From Sipunculus nudus (lineage: Eukaryota > Annelida > Sipuncula > Golfingiida > Sipunculidae): a stretch of DNA of 64,000 nt. This document shows positions 11,733 to 23,601 of the stretch, piece after piece; the stretch's first letter is position 1, and the number at the start of each line of letters is the position of its first letter. Below the pieces are notes generated by a model. The model searched no databases. It worked only from the letters and a program-made list of their open reading frames with translations, and was not told the origin of the DNA. The DNA is taken from positions 97,809,124-97,873,123 of the forward strand of contig CM049308.1 in NCBI GenBank assembly GCA_026874595.1, in the 5' to 3' direction. A program made the translations under genes and the position numbers.

Positions 11733-12711
11733 GTATGCAAACCTCCCCAACATATCATGTTTTGGCCATATCTCCAAAATTGTGAGCCTCAATTACATAA
11801 ACTATAGCTTATTTTCTTCCCCTGAGTCTTTTCAAAATCATGGTGTAGTCATTTTGACTCAATCTTGAGTCACTTTGTCAGTGTGTCCGTCTGTTTCTCA
11901 GTTGTCCTCAAATTCGCCTGCTTATAGGTTCTTGTGTCTCACATATAGGATTCTACAGGCCACAGTTTTAAAAGAATCCTTTTAAAACTATTACATCTTA
12001 TGTCTTACACTAATATCTCGAAAAGGATTTTTCATTTTCCACATATGGCCACTAGGGGGTGGTGCATTCAAACTTCCACAACATATCATTTTTTGCCCAT
12101 GTCTCAAAAAATATAAACCTCATTTACATAAACTATAGCTTATTATCTTCCTCTGAGGTTTCTCCATAACCTGATTAAGTCATCTGTTCTTAATATTGGG
12201 TCAGTTTGTCAGTATGTTTGTCTTTTTTTCAGTTGTCCTTAATTTCGCCTGCTTCCTGGTTCTTGCGTCTCACATTTACCATTCTACTGGCCACAATTTT
12301 GCAGGAATCGCTTTGTAACTTACACTTATCATATTTCATTAGGATATCTGGAAGGCCAATGTTTATTATTCAAATAAGTCAAAGGTCAAGGTCAAGGTGA
12401 TCAAGAGATATCAAAATATTTTTTCTTCAGAACTTTGTTAATATTGGTCCTATTTTTACAAACTATGGATTATTTTCTTTCACTTTGACATTGCTAGATC
12501 ATCTGACTAACTTTAAGTCATTTCCGGCAAGCGCGTGACCTCAGGTCATCTAGTTTGTCTGTCTGTCTGTCCCCAGCCTAAAATGCACAGTTTTGCAGCG
12601 ATCGGTTTCAAACTTACACAGTTGATGTAGAACCAAAAGTCCCCAAAGCCTTTTGATTTTGTCATGATCGATCAAAGGTCAAGGCCATCAAAAGTTTGCA
12701 AAACAGTTTTT

Positions 12712-13937
12712 AGCTCAGCTGACTTTCAGTCATGCTGAGCTATAGCGATCACTCTTTGTCCGTCGTCCGTCTGCTGTCTGTCCGTTTGTCCATCTGTCTG
12801 TTAACTAGGCACAAATCGTAACTGCTGGACCTAGAATCTTGTAACTTGACATTCTGAGAGGTCGATAAAAAATCTCCTTGGAAACCAGAAATTAGGTCTC
12901 TGTTACCCATATCCTTTGAGCTATGGGGCCCCAAAAACCCCCCAGAATAGTCGAAAAATTTCATGCAAAAACTTCAATATCTCATTAACTACATCACTGA
13001 TGGTCATGATTTTTGGCATACATATTAATCATGAGATGTTTCATCAGTTCCTGCAGACTGGTGGCACCACCGGTATTTTTCAATTTTTTTACGAATTTTT
13101 TTCTCTATTTTTGAGACCTTAAAAAATGTGAACATCTGTTAACAGGGCACAAATCAAATAGACTGGACCTGGAATCTTCATTCTTGACACAGTGAGAGAC
13201 CTATGAAAAGTCTCCATGGAAACCAGAAATTAGGTCTCTGTTACCCATATCCTTTGAGCTATGGGGCCCCAAAGTACCCCCCCAGAATAGTCAAAAATTT
13301 CATACAAAAACTTCAATATTTCATTAACTACATCACTGATGGTCATGATTTTTGGCATACATATTGATCATGAGATGTTTCATCAGTTTCTGCAGACTGG
13401 TGGTGCCACCTTAAATTTTCGATTTTTTAAGAATTTTTTTCTCTATTTTTGAGACTTAAGGATGCTGTCATCTGTTAACGTGGCACAAATTGTGACAACT
13501 GGACCTAGAATCTTCATTCTTGTGATGCAAGGAGGCCCATGAAAAGTGTCTGTGGAAACCTGAAATTAGGTCTCTGTTACCCATATCCTTCAAGCTATAG
13601 GACTCCGAAGTATCCCTCAGAATAATGGAAAATTTGATACAAAAGCTGAAGTATCTGAAAAACTAATGCAGAGATCACTATGATTCTTTGCATGGATATT
13701 GGCCATTAAGTGTTTTTATTAGTTTCTGCAGACTGGTGGAGCCACCTGTATTTTTTTTTAAAGTTTACACATTTTTTCTCTATTTTTGAGATATATAAAT
13801 ACAGACACAATCTTGGCCTGTTGGTTTATCTGTTTGATGCTTCAGTTGAATGGGAATATACTACCTTTCAGATAATAAAATTTCCTTTTGCGAATCTCTT
13901 CCCAGTCAGCTGAGTGTCATGACCCATGGGTCACTTG
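12712..13937 (+). mobile_element. Family 1B element (330-bp core), complete
   Basis: The 5' hairpin variant has arms AGCTCAGCTGACT and AGTCATGCTGAGCT. A CCGTC/CTGTC tract follows, then three tandem units of about 330 bp. Each unit contains 'gaaaccagaaattaggtctc', 'tacccatatcctt' and a 'gcagactggtggcaccacc'-type motif. The 3' end is CAGCTGAG, the palindrome GACCCATGGGTC and CACTTG. The ends equal those of family 1 but the core is different, so the cores appear exchangeable. Copy 2 is at 52894-54522. Confidence 0.78.
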
Positions 13938-14352
13938 TTCCTTCATATCTCTGTCACTATTAATCGTATCTACTTCAACTGTAGCTCATTTTAATTGTCA
14001 TTCCAAGGCCTTTCTTTCGGTGTAAAGCTGTTTCACATTTGCTGTAACAATGGTTACGCATTTAGGGGAAAAAGTCATGATATTCGAAAATAAGGGGTCA
14101 TATTTTTCTAACTTTGTCAATTTTAAAGGTACAGAGGTCTGGTTTTCGGCATCAGGTAGCATTCAAGTAGTATTATTTGATTATTCTACAAGTCTTGCAA
14201 TATCTCGTACAATATCTTGTCAATCGAGATATTTCTAGATATCGCTTAGTGATGGCCTAGATTCCACAAGTATGCAGGAATCATTTTGAAAGTAATATAT
14301 CTTATTACTTAAACTAATATCTCAAAACAGATTTTCCATTTTCCAGATATGG

Positions 14353-14366
14353 CCACAAGGGGGCGC
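14353..14366 (+). promoter_or_regulatory. CTCF-like motif in family 4
   Basis: CCACAAGGGGGCGC, 13 of 14 positions of the CTCF core. Neighbours are at 14678 (12 of 14) and 15004 (13 of 14), about 325 bp apart. Confidence 0.42.
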
Positions 14367-15363
14367 TGCACTGGAACTTCCCCAACATATGATTTTTGGG
14401 CCATATCTAAAAAATTATAACCCTCAATTACAGAAACTATAGCTTATTTTCTTCCTCTTGATCTTCTCCATAACCTGAGTAAGTCATCTGGTCTCAGCTT
14501 TGTGTCACTTTGTCAGAATGTCTGTCTGTTTGTCAGTTCTCCACAAATTCGCCTGCTAGCTGGTTTTGTCTTACATATAGCATTCTTCAGGCAAAGGTTT
14601 AGCAGGAATCGCTTTGAACTGGTACATCTTATGTCTTACAGTAATATTTCGAAACTGATTTCATTTGCCTGATATGGCTGCCAGGGGGCGCTGCACTCTT
14701 ACCTCCCAAAAATATCATTATTTAGGCCATCTCTCCAAAACTCAAACCCTCAATTACGGAAACTATAGCTCATTTTCTTCCTCTTGATCTTCTTCATAAC
14801 CTTAGTAAGTCATCTGGTCTCAGCTTTGTGTCACTTTGTCAGTATGTCTGTCTGTTTGTCAGTTCTCCTCGAATTCGCCTGCTTGCTTGTTCTTGCGTCT
14901 CAAATATAGCATTCTGCAGGCCACAGTTTTGCAGGAACCCTTTTGAAACTGGTACATCTTATGCCAAATATCACAAAAGGAATTTTTCAGTTTCGGGATA
15001 TGGCCACTATGGGGCGCTGTACTAGAACCACTACAGCATATCAGTTTTGGCCATATCTCCAAACCTGTGAACCTTATCTGCATAAACTATTATTATTTTG
15101 TTTCTAAATATCTTTTTCTTATGATAATCTAGTAACCCGTTAGCTCAGATGTGTCAGTATGTCTGTCCAATTGTCGGTTGTTGTCAGCTCTCTCTGCTTT
15201 CTTGTTCTTATTTGGGATATATAGTGTTCAACAGGACACAACTTCTCAGCAATCGCTCTGAAAGTCACTGAATTGATAGAAAACCGACAGTTTGTTCTTT
15301 CTGTCCGTCTGTCTATCATTACAATTTCCGGCAAGCGTTCGACCTATGGTCGTCCAGTTTTTT

Positions 15364-18300
15364 AGCGAACCTGTGAGCTTATGCGATGGTGCGGCGTTGT
15401 CCGTCGTGCGTCGTGTGTTGTGCGTCATACGTCGTGCGTTGTCTGTACGTTTACCATAGCTATCTCAAAAACGGCAGGGGCTAGCATCATCATATTTTTT
15501 GCAAATAATCAGTCATCCAAAAAACTATATCAGATTTTGTTTATTTTTTTTTCTAACTGCATTTTCTTAGAATTTATAGGGAAAAAGCTAAAAAAGCTTT
15601 AAAAATCTTCTTCTCCGAAACTGTCCAGCCAAATTGTCCAATATTTCACAGAAATGATCCCTTGAATGATCTTTCCCAAGTTTGTTCGAATGGTTCCAGT
15701 TCGGAGATTTTTGGCCGAGTTACAGGAGGTTGAACTTTGTTAACTGTGCAAAAAAGCATATTAAAATTTAAATCTCAGAAACCGCTGGAGCTATCATCAC
15801 CAAATTTTATGCCAATGTTGTTCACATATGTCATATCTGAAATTGAGGTATTGGTGACACCACCTGCTTGGCCTTTTTTGTACAGGGTCATCAGTGCCTG
15901 TATCACACTGAGGGCTACAAAAAACTTCTTCTCTGAAACGATATGGCCAAAATGTTTAATATTGCACAGAAATGATCCTAGGGTAGTACTTTCTGAAGTT
16001 TGTTCAAATGGTCTCTTTTCAGTGACTTTTGGCTAAGTTATGGGAAGCTGAATTTAGTCATATGCCATAACAGCCCATTTTAGCTCAGTGGCTACAAAGA
16101 TCTTCTCCTCAAAAACCACTGGGCCAAATTCTTAAATCTCACACATTAATTATCCTCAGATGTTGATAATTCAAGTTTGTTCAAATGGTTTTGGTTCAGG
16201 GCTTTTTGGCTGAGTTACGGGAAGCTGAACTTAGCCAGTTTGCTGTATCGTCCTTTATGAGTTATAAACCTGCGAAATGTTTTTCGACTGATGCCACTGA
16301 AGCCAGTTTGTTAAATATTTTACGAGAATAATCCCTACAATAATTCTTATAATAATTGTCATTAATGGTTCCACATGAATGATTTTTGGCTGAATTATGG
16401 AGATTGAATTGAGTCGTTTTACAATATATGTCAGCTGTGTTATGCTGTTACATCCAGCCTGGCACCAGTTTATCAGCATCTATTACATCATGCCACTAGA
16501 CATTTAGATTTCAGGTTATCTTTGGTTAATATTGACAAGAAAGTGTTTTTTTTAAAGCCTTTAAAAAATTTAGATTTATGATTCAAGTTATTCATCATAC
16601 CAGGCAATGTTACAATCATGGATATTCAGCGCTCTGTGGCTATATAAAGACAACTGTATGTGGATTATAAATTATTGGTATCCCTACTCAACTTAATTCA
16701 AGAATTTGCCATTAATGAGATATATCTGTATTTTAATTTTGCATTCAGTATGCATCCATATTAATTTTACATATATTCCTGATATTTTTTTTATAAAAAG
16801 TCAGCTGAAAAATATTTTGTATTGGGAAAATAAATCTCAAAGTTATTTCAAGTAGGGACCACTTTTGTGTACAGATGGCAGCACTTGGTTTACCATTGGC
16901 AGATTGCCAGTGCCTTGATGTTGGCCATTTGGCCAAGATGATGTCAACTCTATAAATAGTTTTGGCACAGTGCCAGGATTGGAAGAAGTGCAGCCAGGTA
17001 TAGGTCAAGAGTTCACTCAGTGCAGTAGCTGCATTCTATTTATAGCTTTGGCAGACTGCTCACTGCATCATATTTGGCACCAAAGTTCAGCCTGAATCTA
17101 TTTATAGCTTTGGCAGACTGCCAATTGTGTCAGATTATGCAACAGGTCAAGAGTTCACTCAGTGCAGCCAGGTACAGGTCAAAAGTTCACTCAGTCTAGC
17201 CAGGTGCAGGTCAAGAGTTCACTCAGTGCCGTAGCTTGAGGCAGCATTTTGTCACAGGTTACTCGGGGGCAACTGCCTTACTCACCTAAGCCTTGTCAGC
17301 CCAGTGCATCAAACTGGAAGTTTGATGTATTGGACTGATATTTTGACCTGTCTATGCCTCATTGATGGTATTCTTTTTTACAAGACAGGTGGTGCCACCT
17401 ACATTGACTTTTGCAGTGTATGTGCCTGCTTATTTCTACAGAGGAATTTGATACATTGGCCTAAAATTGGGCATGTTTATACATATCGGGTAGCTTTATA
17501 GTGTACAAGACTGGTGGCACCACCTACAATAATTTTTGCACATTGTATGTCCCTGCTTATTTCACAGGAGGGGTTTGACATATCAGTCTGACATTGGGCA
17601 TATTTATATATCTCTTCATAGTATATAAGACTGGTGGTGCCAGCTACAATCATTGTATCCACCAAAAGAGTTTTGCGGATACTATGTTTTCAGTCGGACG
17701 CCGACGCTGCCACCATCGCCACATAGGTTTCCAGAGAACTCCTCCATAACCACTGGGCAGAATTTTTTAAAATTCGGAATTATGATCGGTCACATGTGAA
17801 CTGCTGCGCCCTCATTTTTGGTTGACCTCTGACCTTTCCTCTCTGCCAAGCATCCATTTGTACGTCTGTTTCCACACATAAATCCACATATCTCGGGAAC
17901 CGTTTGACCGATAAGGCTAAAGATTTTGCACAAATTTAGCCCTTTGAAAGCTTCCTAACATACACTAAAAATGGTGGTGCCACCTGCAACCATTTTGCAC
18001 AGCGTCCATCTGTTCATCTGCCTTGGGATAAAAACACTCATATCTCTGCATTGGTTGGACTTATCCATCTGAAATTTTGCATGTGTATACATCCTGGACA
18101 GCTTTCTTGATTTTATGACAGGTGGCACCACCTACATTCAAATTTACGCTGCAGACATCCAAGCTCATATCAAAAACCATTTGACCGTTGGGCAAAAATT
18201 TTGCATGTTTATAGATCTCACATAGCTCTTTATCATACACAAAAGCGGTGGCGCCACCTGCAAACATTTTTGCACAGCGTCCATCTGTTTGTTTACCCTG

Positions 18301-18690
18301 GGATAAAATCACTCATATCTCGGCAGTGGTTTGACATATTTGCCTAAGATTTTGCAGGTTTATACATCTTGGATAGCTTTCTGGATTTTGTGGCAGGTGG
18401 GGCCACCTACATTTATGTATACGCTGCAGACATTCAGGCTTATATCACAGAACTGGTTTGACTTATCCCCCTGAAATTTTGCATGTGTATAGATCTCACA
18501 TAGCTCTTAATCATACACAAAATTGGTGGTGCCACCTGCCACCATTTTTGCACAGCATCCGTTTAGTGTTTAGTACTTGCATTGTTCATATACATGTTAC
18601 ACATGTTCTTGAAAAGTAATGGTCCAGCATTGAAGCATTATACCTGGTGTAATCTCGTTGCACAGGTTCACATTAGGCCTGTAGGCCTTG
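15364..18690 (+). mobile_element. Family 2 HINE-like element, complete copy
   Basis: The best-bounded family 2 copy in the window, 3327 bp. It starts AGCGAACCTGTGAGC after TTTTTT, with a GTCCGTCGTGCG microsatellite. The core is as in copy 1, including the ~140-bp array at 17380-18540 (exact palindrome GGTGGCGCCACC at 18247-18258). The 3' end is TTGCACAGGTTC, the hairpin AGGCCT-GT-AGGCCT (18675-18688) and CTTG. GAACCTGTG at the 5' end is the inverse of CACAGGTTC at the 3' end. A 5' hairpin, obvious in the other families, is not evident here. All open frames are under 100 codons and not conserved between copies. Confidence 0.82.
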
Positions 18691-19022
18691 TTTATTAACT
18701 GATACTGTTGATGCTTGTTAGAGTTAAATTAGCAGTGATTGAGGTATAGACATTCTTTTGGGAGTATTTTTAATTTGATATTCCCTACTTTAACCCTGTA
18801 TAGCTAAACAAGGGACACACATATCCTCTATTTCCATGTTGTTTGACACCTGGGTATGTTATAGGACACTACGAAACAGTCTATTTTTGTCATAAGTGAC
18901 ATATCCACCACAGCCCAAATGCTGTGCCCTTTTGACCTAATTATTATAATGAGCCCCCAAAATGCTCCTACACAGAAGGTCTTCCATGCCCATGGTAGCG
19001 AGAGCTGTTTATAACATAATAA

Positions 19023-19070
19023 TGACGTCACAAAGGTTGATGAAGTATGACGTCGCATTGACTGACGTCA
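19023..19070. promoter_or_regulatory. Cluster of three CRE/ATF-type sites
   Basis: Two perfect TGACGTCA palindromes and one single-mismatch copy (TGACGTCG) start at 19023, 19048 and 19063. TGACGTCA is the full consensus for CREB/ATF dimers. Three in 48 bp of AT-rich DNA is unlikely by chance, and the block is not in any repeat family seen here. Confidence 0.5.
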
Positions 19071-19092
19071 TCAACTGATATCGTTCTCAATA

Positions 19093-19164
19093 TTGTTGTA
19101 TATATCACAGTCATTGTGCTTTGTGATATTTTGGATTATTTGTCTCATACGAATTATTTGCCAG
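19093..19164 (+). other. Possible 5' exon with signal-peptide-like start
   Basis: ATG at 19093 opens a very hydrophobic 24-residue stretch (MLYISQSLCFVIFWIICLIR then IICQ) that ends at CAG|GTAAGA, a strong donor sequence. It lies 23 bp downstream of the CRE cluster. This fits a first coding exon of a nested gene, but there is no homology and no matching downstream exon was identified. Chance is a serious alternative. Confidence 0.18.
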
Positions 19165-19696
19165 GTAAGACATTATTATTCACTCGGCAGTCAGAGGAAT
19201 GGCTCCTGCAACCTAAAGCCTAGAACTTTTTATACTTTTCTCCTTTGTATAAAAATAAATATCCCGGAAAACATGTCTACATGGGTACTGATACAGACTA
19301 CACGTTTTGTTTGACAGAGCTCTGTCAAATTAAGCAAAATTTTGTTTTTGTCAGATGATTGACGCTTTACAATGTTTAAGGTCATCTGATTGGTTGCTCT
19401 TTAGTCCAATGCTTTTGATTATTCATTGAATGAATATGCCGTTAAGGTCATATAGAGTTCATGGATAGGTCAATTACAATATGCCATGCAGTCACTATTA
19501 ATAATGCTCTCGCTTGGTCTCAGGCATGGATTTCTAAGTATGGATAGTATTTTCATAATTAATTCATTAAGTTATATTCCATAATTTATGATGTTTTCAT
19601 AATTTGTTTATTTAAACCGAAACTGCCACTTACAAAGCAAAACCATACAGAACTGGTTTTCTTGGAACTGAAACCAATTTTTAATTTTCAAGTTGG

Positions 19697-19877
19697 CCCT
19701 TAGATGATGTGGGTAATGTAGGCTGGTCCCTCTATGAGAATGTGGGTAATGTTGACTGGTCCCTGTAAGATGAAGTGGGTAATGTAGACTGGTCCCTGTA
19801 AGATTTTCTGGGTAATGTAGTGTGGTCCCTGTAAGATGATGTGGGTAATGTAGTGTGGTCCCTGTAAGATGATGTGG
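19697..19877 (+). repeat. 33-bp-type minisatellite, second array
   Basis: About five to six degenerate copies of 'gatgtgggtaatgtag' + 'actggtccctgtaa', clearly related to the array at 7665-8120 but more diverged ('gtgtggtccc' variants). Period is about 33 bp; the minus strand is again open (11-residue repeat). Confidence 0.85.
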
Positions 19878-20400
19878 CAAATAGAACTTCAAACAGGTTA
19901 GAAATCCAGTGTGTATGTCGAGTCCCATAGCTTGGCCCTAATTATGATCTTTAAAGTTCAATAACATCATTTCTAGTTAAATATATCAGGAATGGCTGCA
20001 GCTGTCTGCACCAAATTTTACAGGTGTATTGATCATTTGATTTGCATGTGTATGTAAGCCAAATTTGACACCAACTATGTTTAACTATTTTCTGTTAGCC
20101 AAAATGGTATATTCTATAGTTCCCTAGATAATGCAGAAAATATAACAATTTGGCTTTCATATCATTGTTAACTTTTCCTGAATGCAAATTGGGGTCAGTA
20201 ATTTTGACCTATTTTCTTTGAGCCAAAATGATCTTTTTCTACTTCTGTGTATACAAGTCGTAAAGTTTGAACACTTATTATTTATCATGGTGAACTTTTC
20301 CTTTCATGAGGTCCAAATTAAGTCAATGTGATATATATATATATATATTGTATATGTGTTTGTAGTGTGTCAGATTCAGCTGAGCATCATGGCCCGTTTT
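19878..20400 (+). mobile_element. Decayed family 1 3' end with (TA)n
   Basis: Mostly unassigned sequence ending in a (TA)n run (20329-20349) and a worn family 1 terminus: CAGCTGAGCATCATGGCCCGTT at 20377-20398. The palindrome is broken. Confidence 0.4.
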
Positions 20401-21360
20401 TAGTGTGGCATGTCAAGCAATGTTTTATGTGAGCATTAGATTCTGGTCACTTTTAACATGCCATATGCTATAATTGTCATTTTATCCCCAGACAAAGTCA
20501 GGGATTCTATGGTTTTAGCATGGTCCACCCCTGCGGCAGATAAGTTTGTCTGCGCAATACCTCATGAAATATTTCACAGAATTTTAGGAAACTTAGATAT
20601 ATTGGTGAGAGGACGAAGCTTATTTAAAATGGGGTCATGACTTTTACTTGGAGAGTCACCTTGACCTTGAATAGGTCCATTTTTAGTGAAAATCACCAAA
20701 AAAATCTTAAATATCTTAAAAAAGATCCCATGGATTGGTAAAAAAAATCCAGTTAACTGAAGATCTTAGATAGCTTTGTCTTGTACTCAAGACTGGTGGC
20801 ACCATCTATTATCCTTTTCTTGTTTTTGTGTCTTATAATACCTCCATCATTGCCACTCTTCAGCATTGTGAGCTTTATAAGTCAAAAAGTAATGAACAGA
20901 TTTCTTTCCTATAATGCACATGTATAGATATAGGTTAGAAAGGAGACCTATTTAAATTTGGGTCGTGACCTTTACTATGAGAGTAGCCTTGACCTTGAAT
21001 ATTTCCATATTTGTTGAAAATCACACAAAATCTTAAATATCTCAAGATAAGATGCATGGAATGGTCCAAAAATCATGTTGACCAAAGAACTAGGATAGTT
21101 TTGTCTTGTACATGAGATTGGTGCCCCACCTACCGACAGTATCCTTTTCTTGTTTTTGTGTCTTTTTAATGCCCGCATTATTTCCACCTGACAATTCCGA
21201 GCTTTATAAGTCAAAAACTAATGGAAAGATTTCTTTCATATTATGCACTTGCAAAGGTATAAGTTATAGGATGAAGTCTATGTAAATTCAGGTCATGACC
21301 TTTATATGAGAGTGGCCTTGACCTTGAATATTTCCATATTTGGTGAAAAACAAACAAAAA
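20401..21360 (+). repeat. Tandem family H, ~320-bp units
   Basis: Three units anchored on 'ccttgaccttgaat' at 20671, 20987 and 21318. Each has 'taaatatctcaagataagat', a 'gtacaagactggtggcaccatc' variant and 'ccttttcttgtttttgtgtctt'. The GGTGGCACC block and the ACCTTGACCTT block are the same small motifs found in other families. No hairpin ends were identified, so I cannot assign it to a bounded element. Confidence 0.65.
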
Positions 21361-21494
21361 TTTTTTTTCTCAAGACAATAGATATATCTTTCTGAAAATC
21401 AAAATAAAAGATGTAAGATGATGAGTTATCAAAAGAGTTTGAAAATCTGTGACCTTGACCTTCAAGGTCACATATGCTGATATAAAGGATTTTT
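21361..21494 (+). repeat. Tandem family I, left flank of insertion
   Basis: It contains GTGACCTTGACCTTC and ends 'aaaggattttt'. It joins in sequence sense with 22912 onward ('tttgtgaacccccc'). An uninterrupted version, 'aggatttttgtgaacccc', is present at 23323-23340. Confidence 0.6.
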
Positions 21495-22911
21495 AGCTCA
21501 GCTGACTATAAGTCAACTGAGCTATAGTTGTGGTCCATTGTCCGTCGTCCATCCGTCTGGCCGTCCGTCCATCTGTAGATGTGGCAGGTTTTCAAACCGT
21601 AAGACCTAGGAAACCAAAATTCGGCATAATTTTAGTACCCCAAGATCTCTTCCAAGCCTAAAACTGGGTCTTTGCGACTTTGTTCCTTTCAGAAATAAAG
21701 GAAAAACCTCAATTTTTTATTAAAAACATATTTTCATACTTCAGGAATGCCTAATATCAAAACCAATCATCTGTTTTTCCTCATATTTACCATGAATATT
21801 TCTCTATATAGTTCCTATATACATGCCAGAAATAAGGTCTGTATTATATAATTTAAAAAAGTAATGGGCTCAAACATAATGCATTTTGTAAAAAATCAGG
21901 AAAGATATTGGATCACTTAACACAAAACATGTTAAAGCTAAGGACATTTTTCCAGTAATATAACTTTAATTAATTAAAATTAAATTGTATACCAAAAATC
22001 AGATCAAAATCTTTAAATTTTTTAAAATATTAGCAAAAAAAATTGGAACCTTGAATTTTGTCCAACTTTGGCCACGGCACATTTTTTTCCTGTAAGTACT
22101 GTGGATTTAATTTTCACAGCATGTGCACATAAGGAATTAATCTGTTAAAATCTGAATTTTAAAAATAAAAGCTGCAAAATTAGGCTAGTTATTGAATTTT
22201 TTTTGGAGGCTCTTGTTGTATTCCCATACTTTGTCAAGTTGTCCACTTTGGTCACTGTAGGTCATTGTTTGCAGCTCTTTATGCTCCCCAGGCTGTTGGC
22301 ATAATGTTATGCAATCCCATCACTAGGGCAAGCCCTCTGTCCACTGAGTTGAGCTTGATCAGGCTGTCTGCAGTTAATACAATACCACAGGGAGCCTTTT
22401 TCTCCCCCCCCCCCCCCACCCCATTCTGTTGACAGACCTGTACTATGAACTAGATGAATCTTAAAATTAACATTTTTTTCAGCAACGAGCAGTAATAATG
22501 GAAACCCCTCCCCCCACCCACCCCTTCAATACACAGGACTAATAAACATGATGAATCTTATAATTTTAATGTTAAATAAATTCTTTTTGATGAGACTTTG
22601 TGGGATTAATTTTTAACTCATATAGCCATATATTTAACTTTTGAAAACTTAATTACCTTCACACCTTATTTGTTTATGGAATGTTACTTTTATATAACAC
22701 TTGCCATAGGCTTATTTGTTCCCCTGGTGCATCACTAAATGGTTTAGCTCATGTCCATTATTCTATAATTTACAGTTTCATTTTTGCAGGGCCATTTTCT
22801 CATAGCTTTTCTAATGATAATATACATGAAAAACCAAAAGAAATAAAAATATTTTGCAGTTACTAATATTTTCCAAAATTCACCTGAGCGATGTGACCCA
22901 TGGGTCCCTTG
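21495..22911 (+). mobile_element. Family 1 element, complete 1.4-kb copy
   Basis: The 5' hairpin arms are AGCTCAGCTGACT and AGTCAACTGAGCT (21495-21523). A CCGTCC tract lies at 21541-21580. One core unit follows, with 'aattttcacagcatgtgcacat' near 22115. The 3' end is ACCTGAGCGATG, GACCCATGGGTC and CCCTTG. The insertion site is the T-run of a family I unit, with the unfilled equivalent at about 23323-23340. Two C-runs (22406-22420, 22510-22520) lie inside. Confidence 0.8.
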
Positions 22912-23470
22912 TTTGTGAACCCCCCTATCTTTTTCTTCAAATGTGACACACAGGTTGTTTCCCTCAAGACCTCAGACATGTTTGAAAACTGGAGACCTTA
23001 AGCCTGCTTTTCAAGGTAAAATCTGCAGAAATCATAGGATTTTTGTTTACCCCATAAATTTTGAAGTAGATCATTTCTCTTTTTCAAATTTAAAACACAA
23101 ATTGTTTCCACCAAGATCTCAAACATGTTCCAAGAATGGTGACCTTTATCTTGGTCTTCAAGGTCAAATCTGTTAATATATATGATTTTTGTTTACACCG
23201 TAACTGTTGAAGTACGTACTACATCTGTTTAACACAAAAAATATTTCCACCATTATCTTGGATTTTTTTTCATGACTAGTGACCTTGACCTTGGTTTTCA
23301 TGGTCAAACGTGAAGAAATGTAGGATTTTTGTGAACCCCGTACTTTTGAATTACTGCTTTACTTTTCTTCAAATTTTATACACGAATTGTCTCCCACAAG
23401 ATGCCAGACAAGTTCAAACAATTGTGATCTTGAAGCTGGTGGCCTTGTCAAGTATCAGTATATGCTTCTG
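22912..23470 (+). repeat. Tandem family I, ~145-bp units
   Basis: Four units anchored at 'cacaggttgtttccc' (22950), 'cacaaattgtttcca' (23097), 'cacaaaaaatatttcca' (23232) and 'cacgaattgtctccc' (23381). Spacing is 135-149 bp. Units carry versions of GTGACCTTGACCTTGG and 'taggatttttgt'. Confidence 0.7.
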
Positions 23471-23601
23471 AATAAGGGGGCCTATTTTAGACTGGGGGGG
23501 GGGGGGTGGTATGGGTTAATTGTCTGGGGATACTATGGCATCTCAGATGCCAGAAATTTCTAGTTGTTATATTGTTAATACTTACATTTGTTTCTACCAA
23601 G

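Larger units (their letters stand above)
8399..12553 (+). mobile_element. Family 4 HINE-like element, interrupted copy 1
   Basis: The 5' end shows two successive hairpins (8399-8428 and 8459-8488). The second has arms GCTTGCCGGAAATC and GATTTCGGCAAGC. A CTGTT/CTGTC tract follows. The body is broken by a family 1 element (8672-11304) and resumes at 11305 with two ~320-bp units that carry CTCF-like motifs (11718, 12049). It ends with TTTCCGGCAAGC (12-bp inverse of the 5' arm), the hairpin TGACCT-C-AGGTCA at 12536-12548 and CTAG at 12550-12553 followed by TTT. No coding potential is seen. Confidence 0.72.
12554..15357 (+). mobile_element. Family 4 element, copy 2, interrupted
   Basis: It starts with a CTGTCTGTCTGTC tract directly behind copy 1, without its own visible 5' hairpin. 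The body is split by a family 1B element (12712-13937) at the same internal site as in copy 1. It continues with ~326-bp units anchored at 'cgcctgct' (14550, 14876) and CTCF-like motifs at 14353, 14678 and 15004. The 3' end is TTTCCGGCAAGC (15325-15336), the perfect hairpin CGACC-TAT-GGTCG (15340-15352) and CCAG, then a T-run into which family 2 copy 2 is inserted. Confidence 0.72.
18691..19696. other. Unique intronic segment with CRE cluster
   Basis: One of the few stretches without family repeats. It contains three cAMP-response-element sequences within 48 bp (TGACGTCA 19023-19030, TGACGTCG 19048-19055, TGACGTCA 19063-19070). A short hydrophobic frame ending in a consensus splice donor follows. 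No PP5-like exon was found. Confidence 0.5.
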
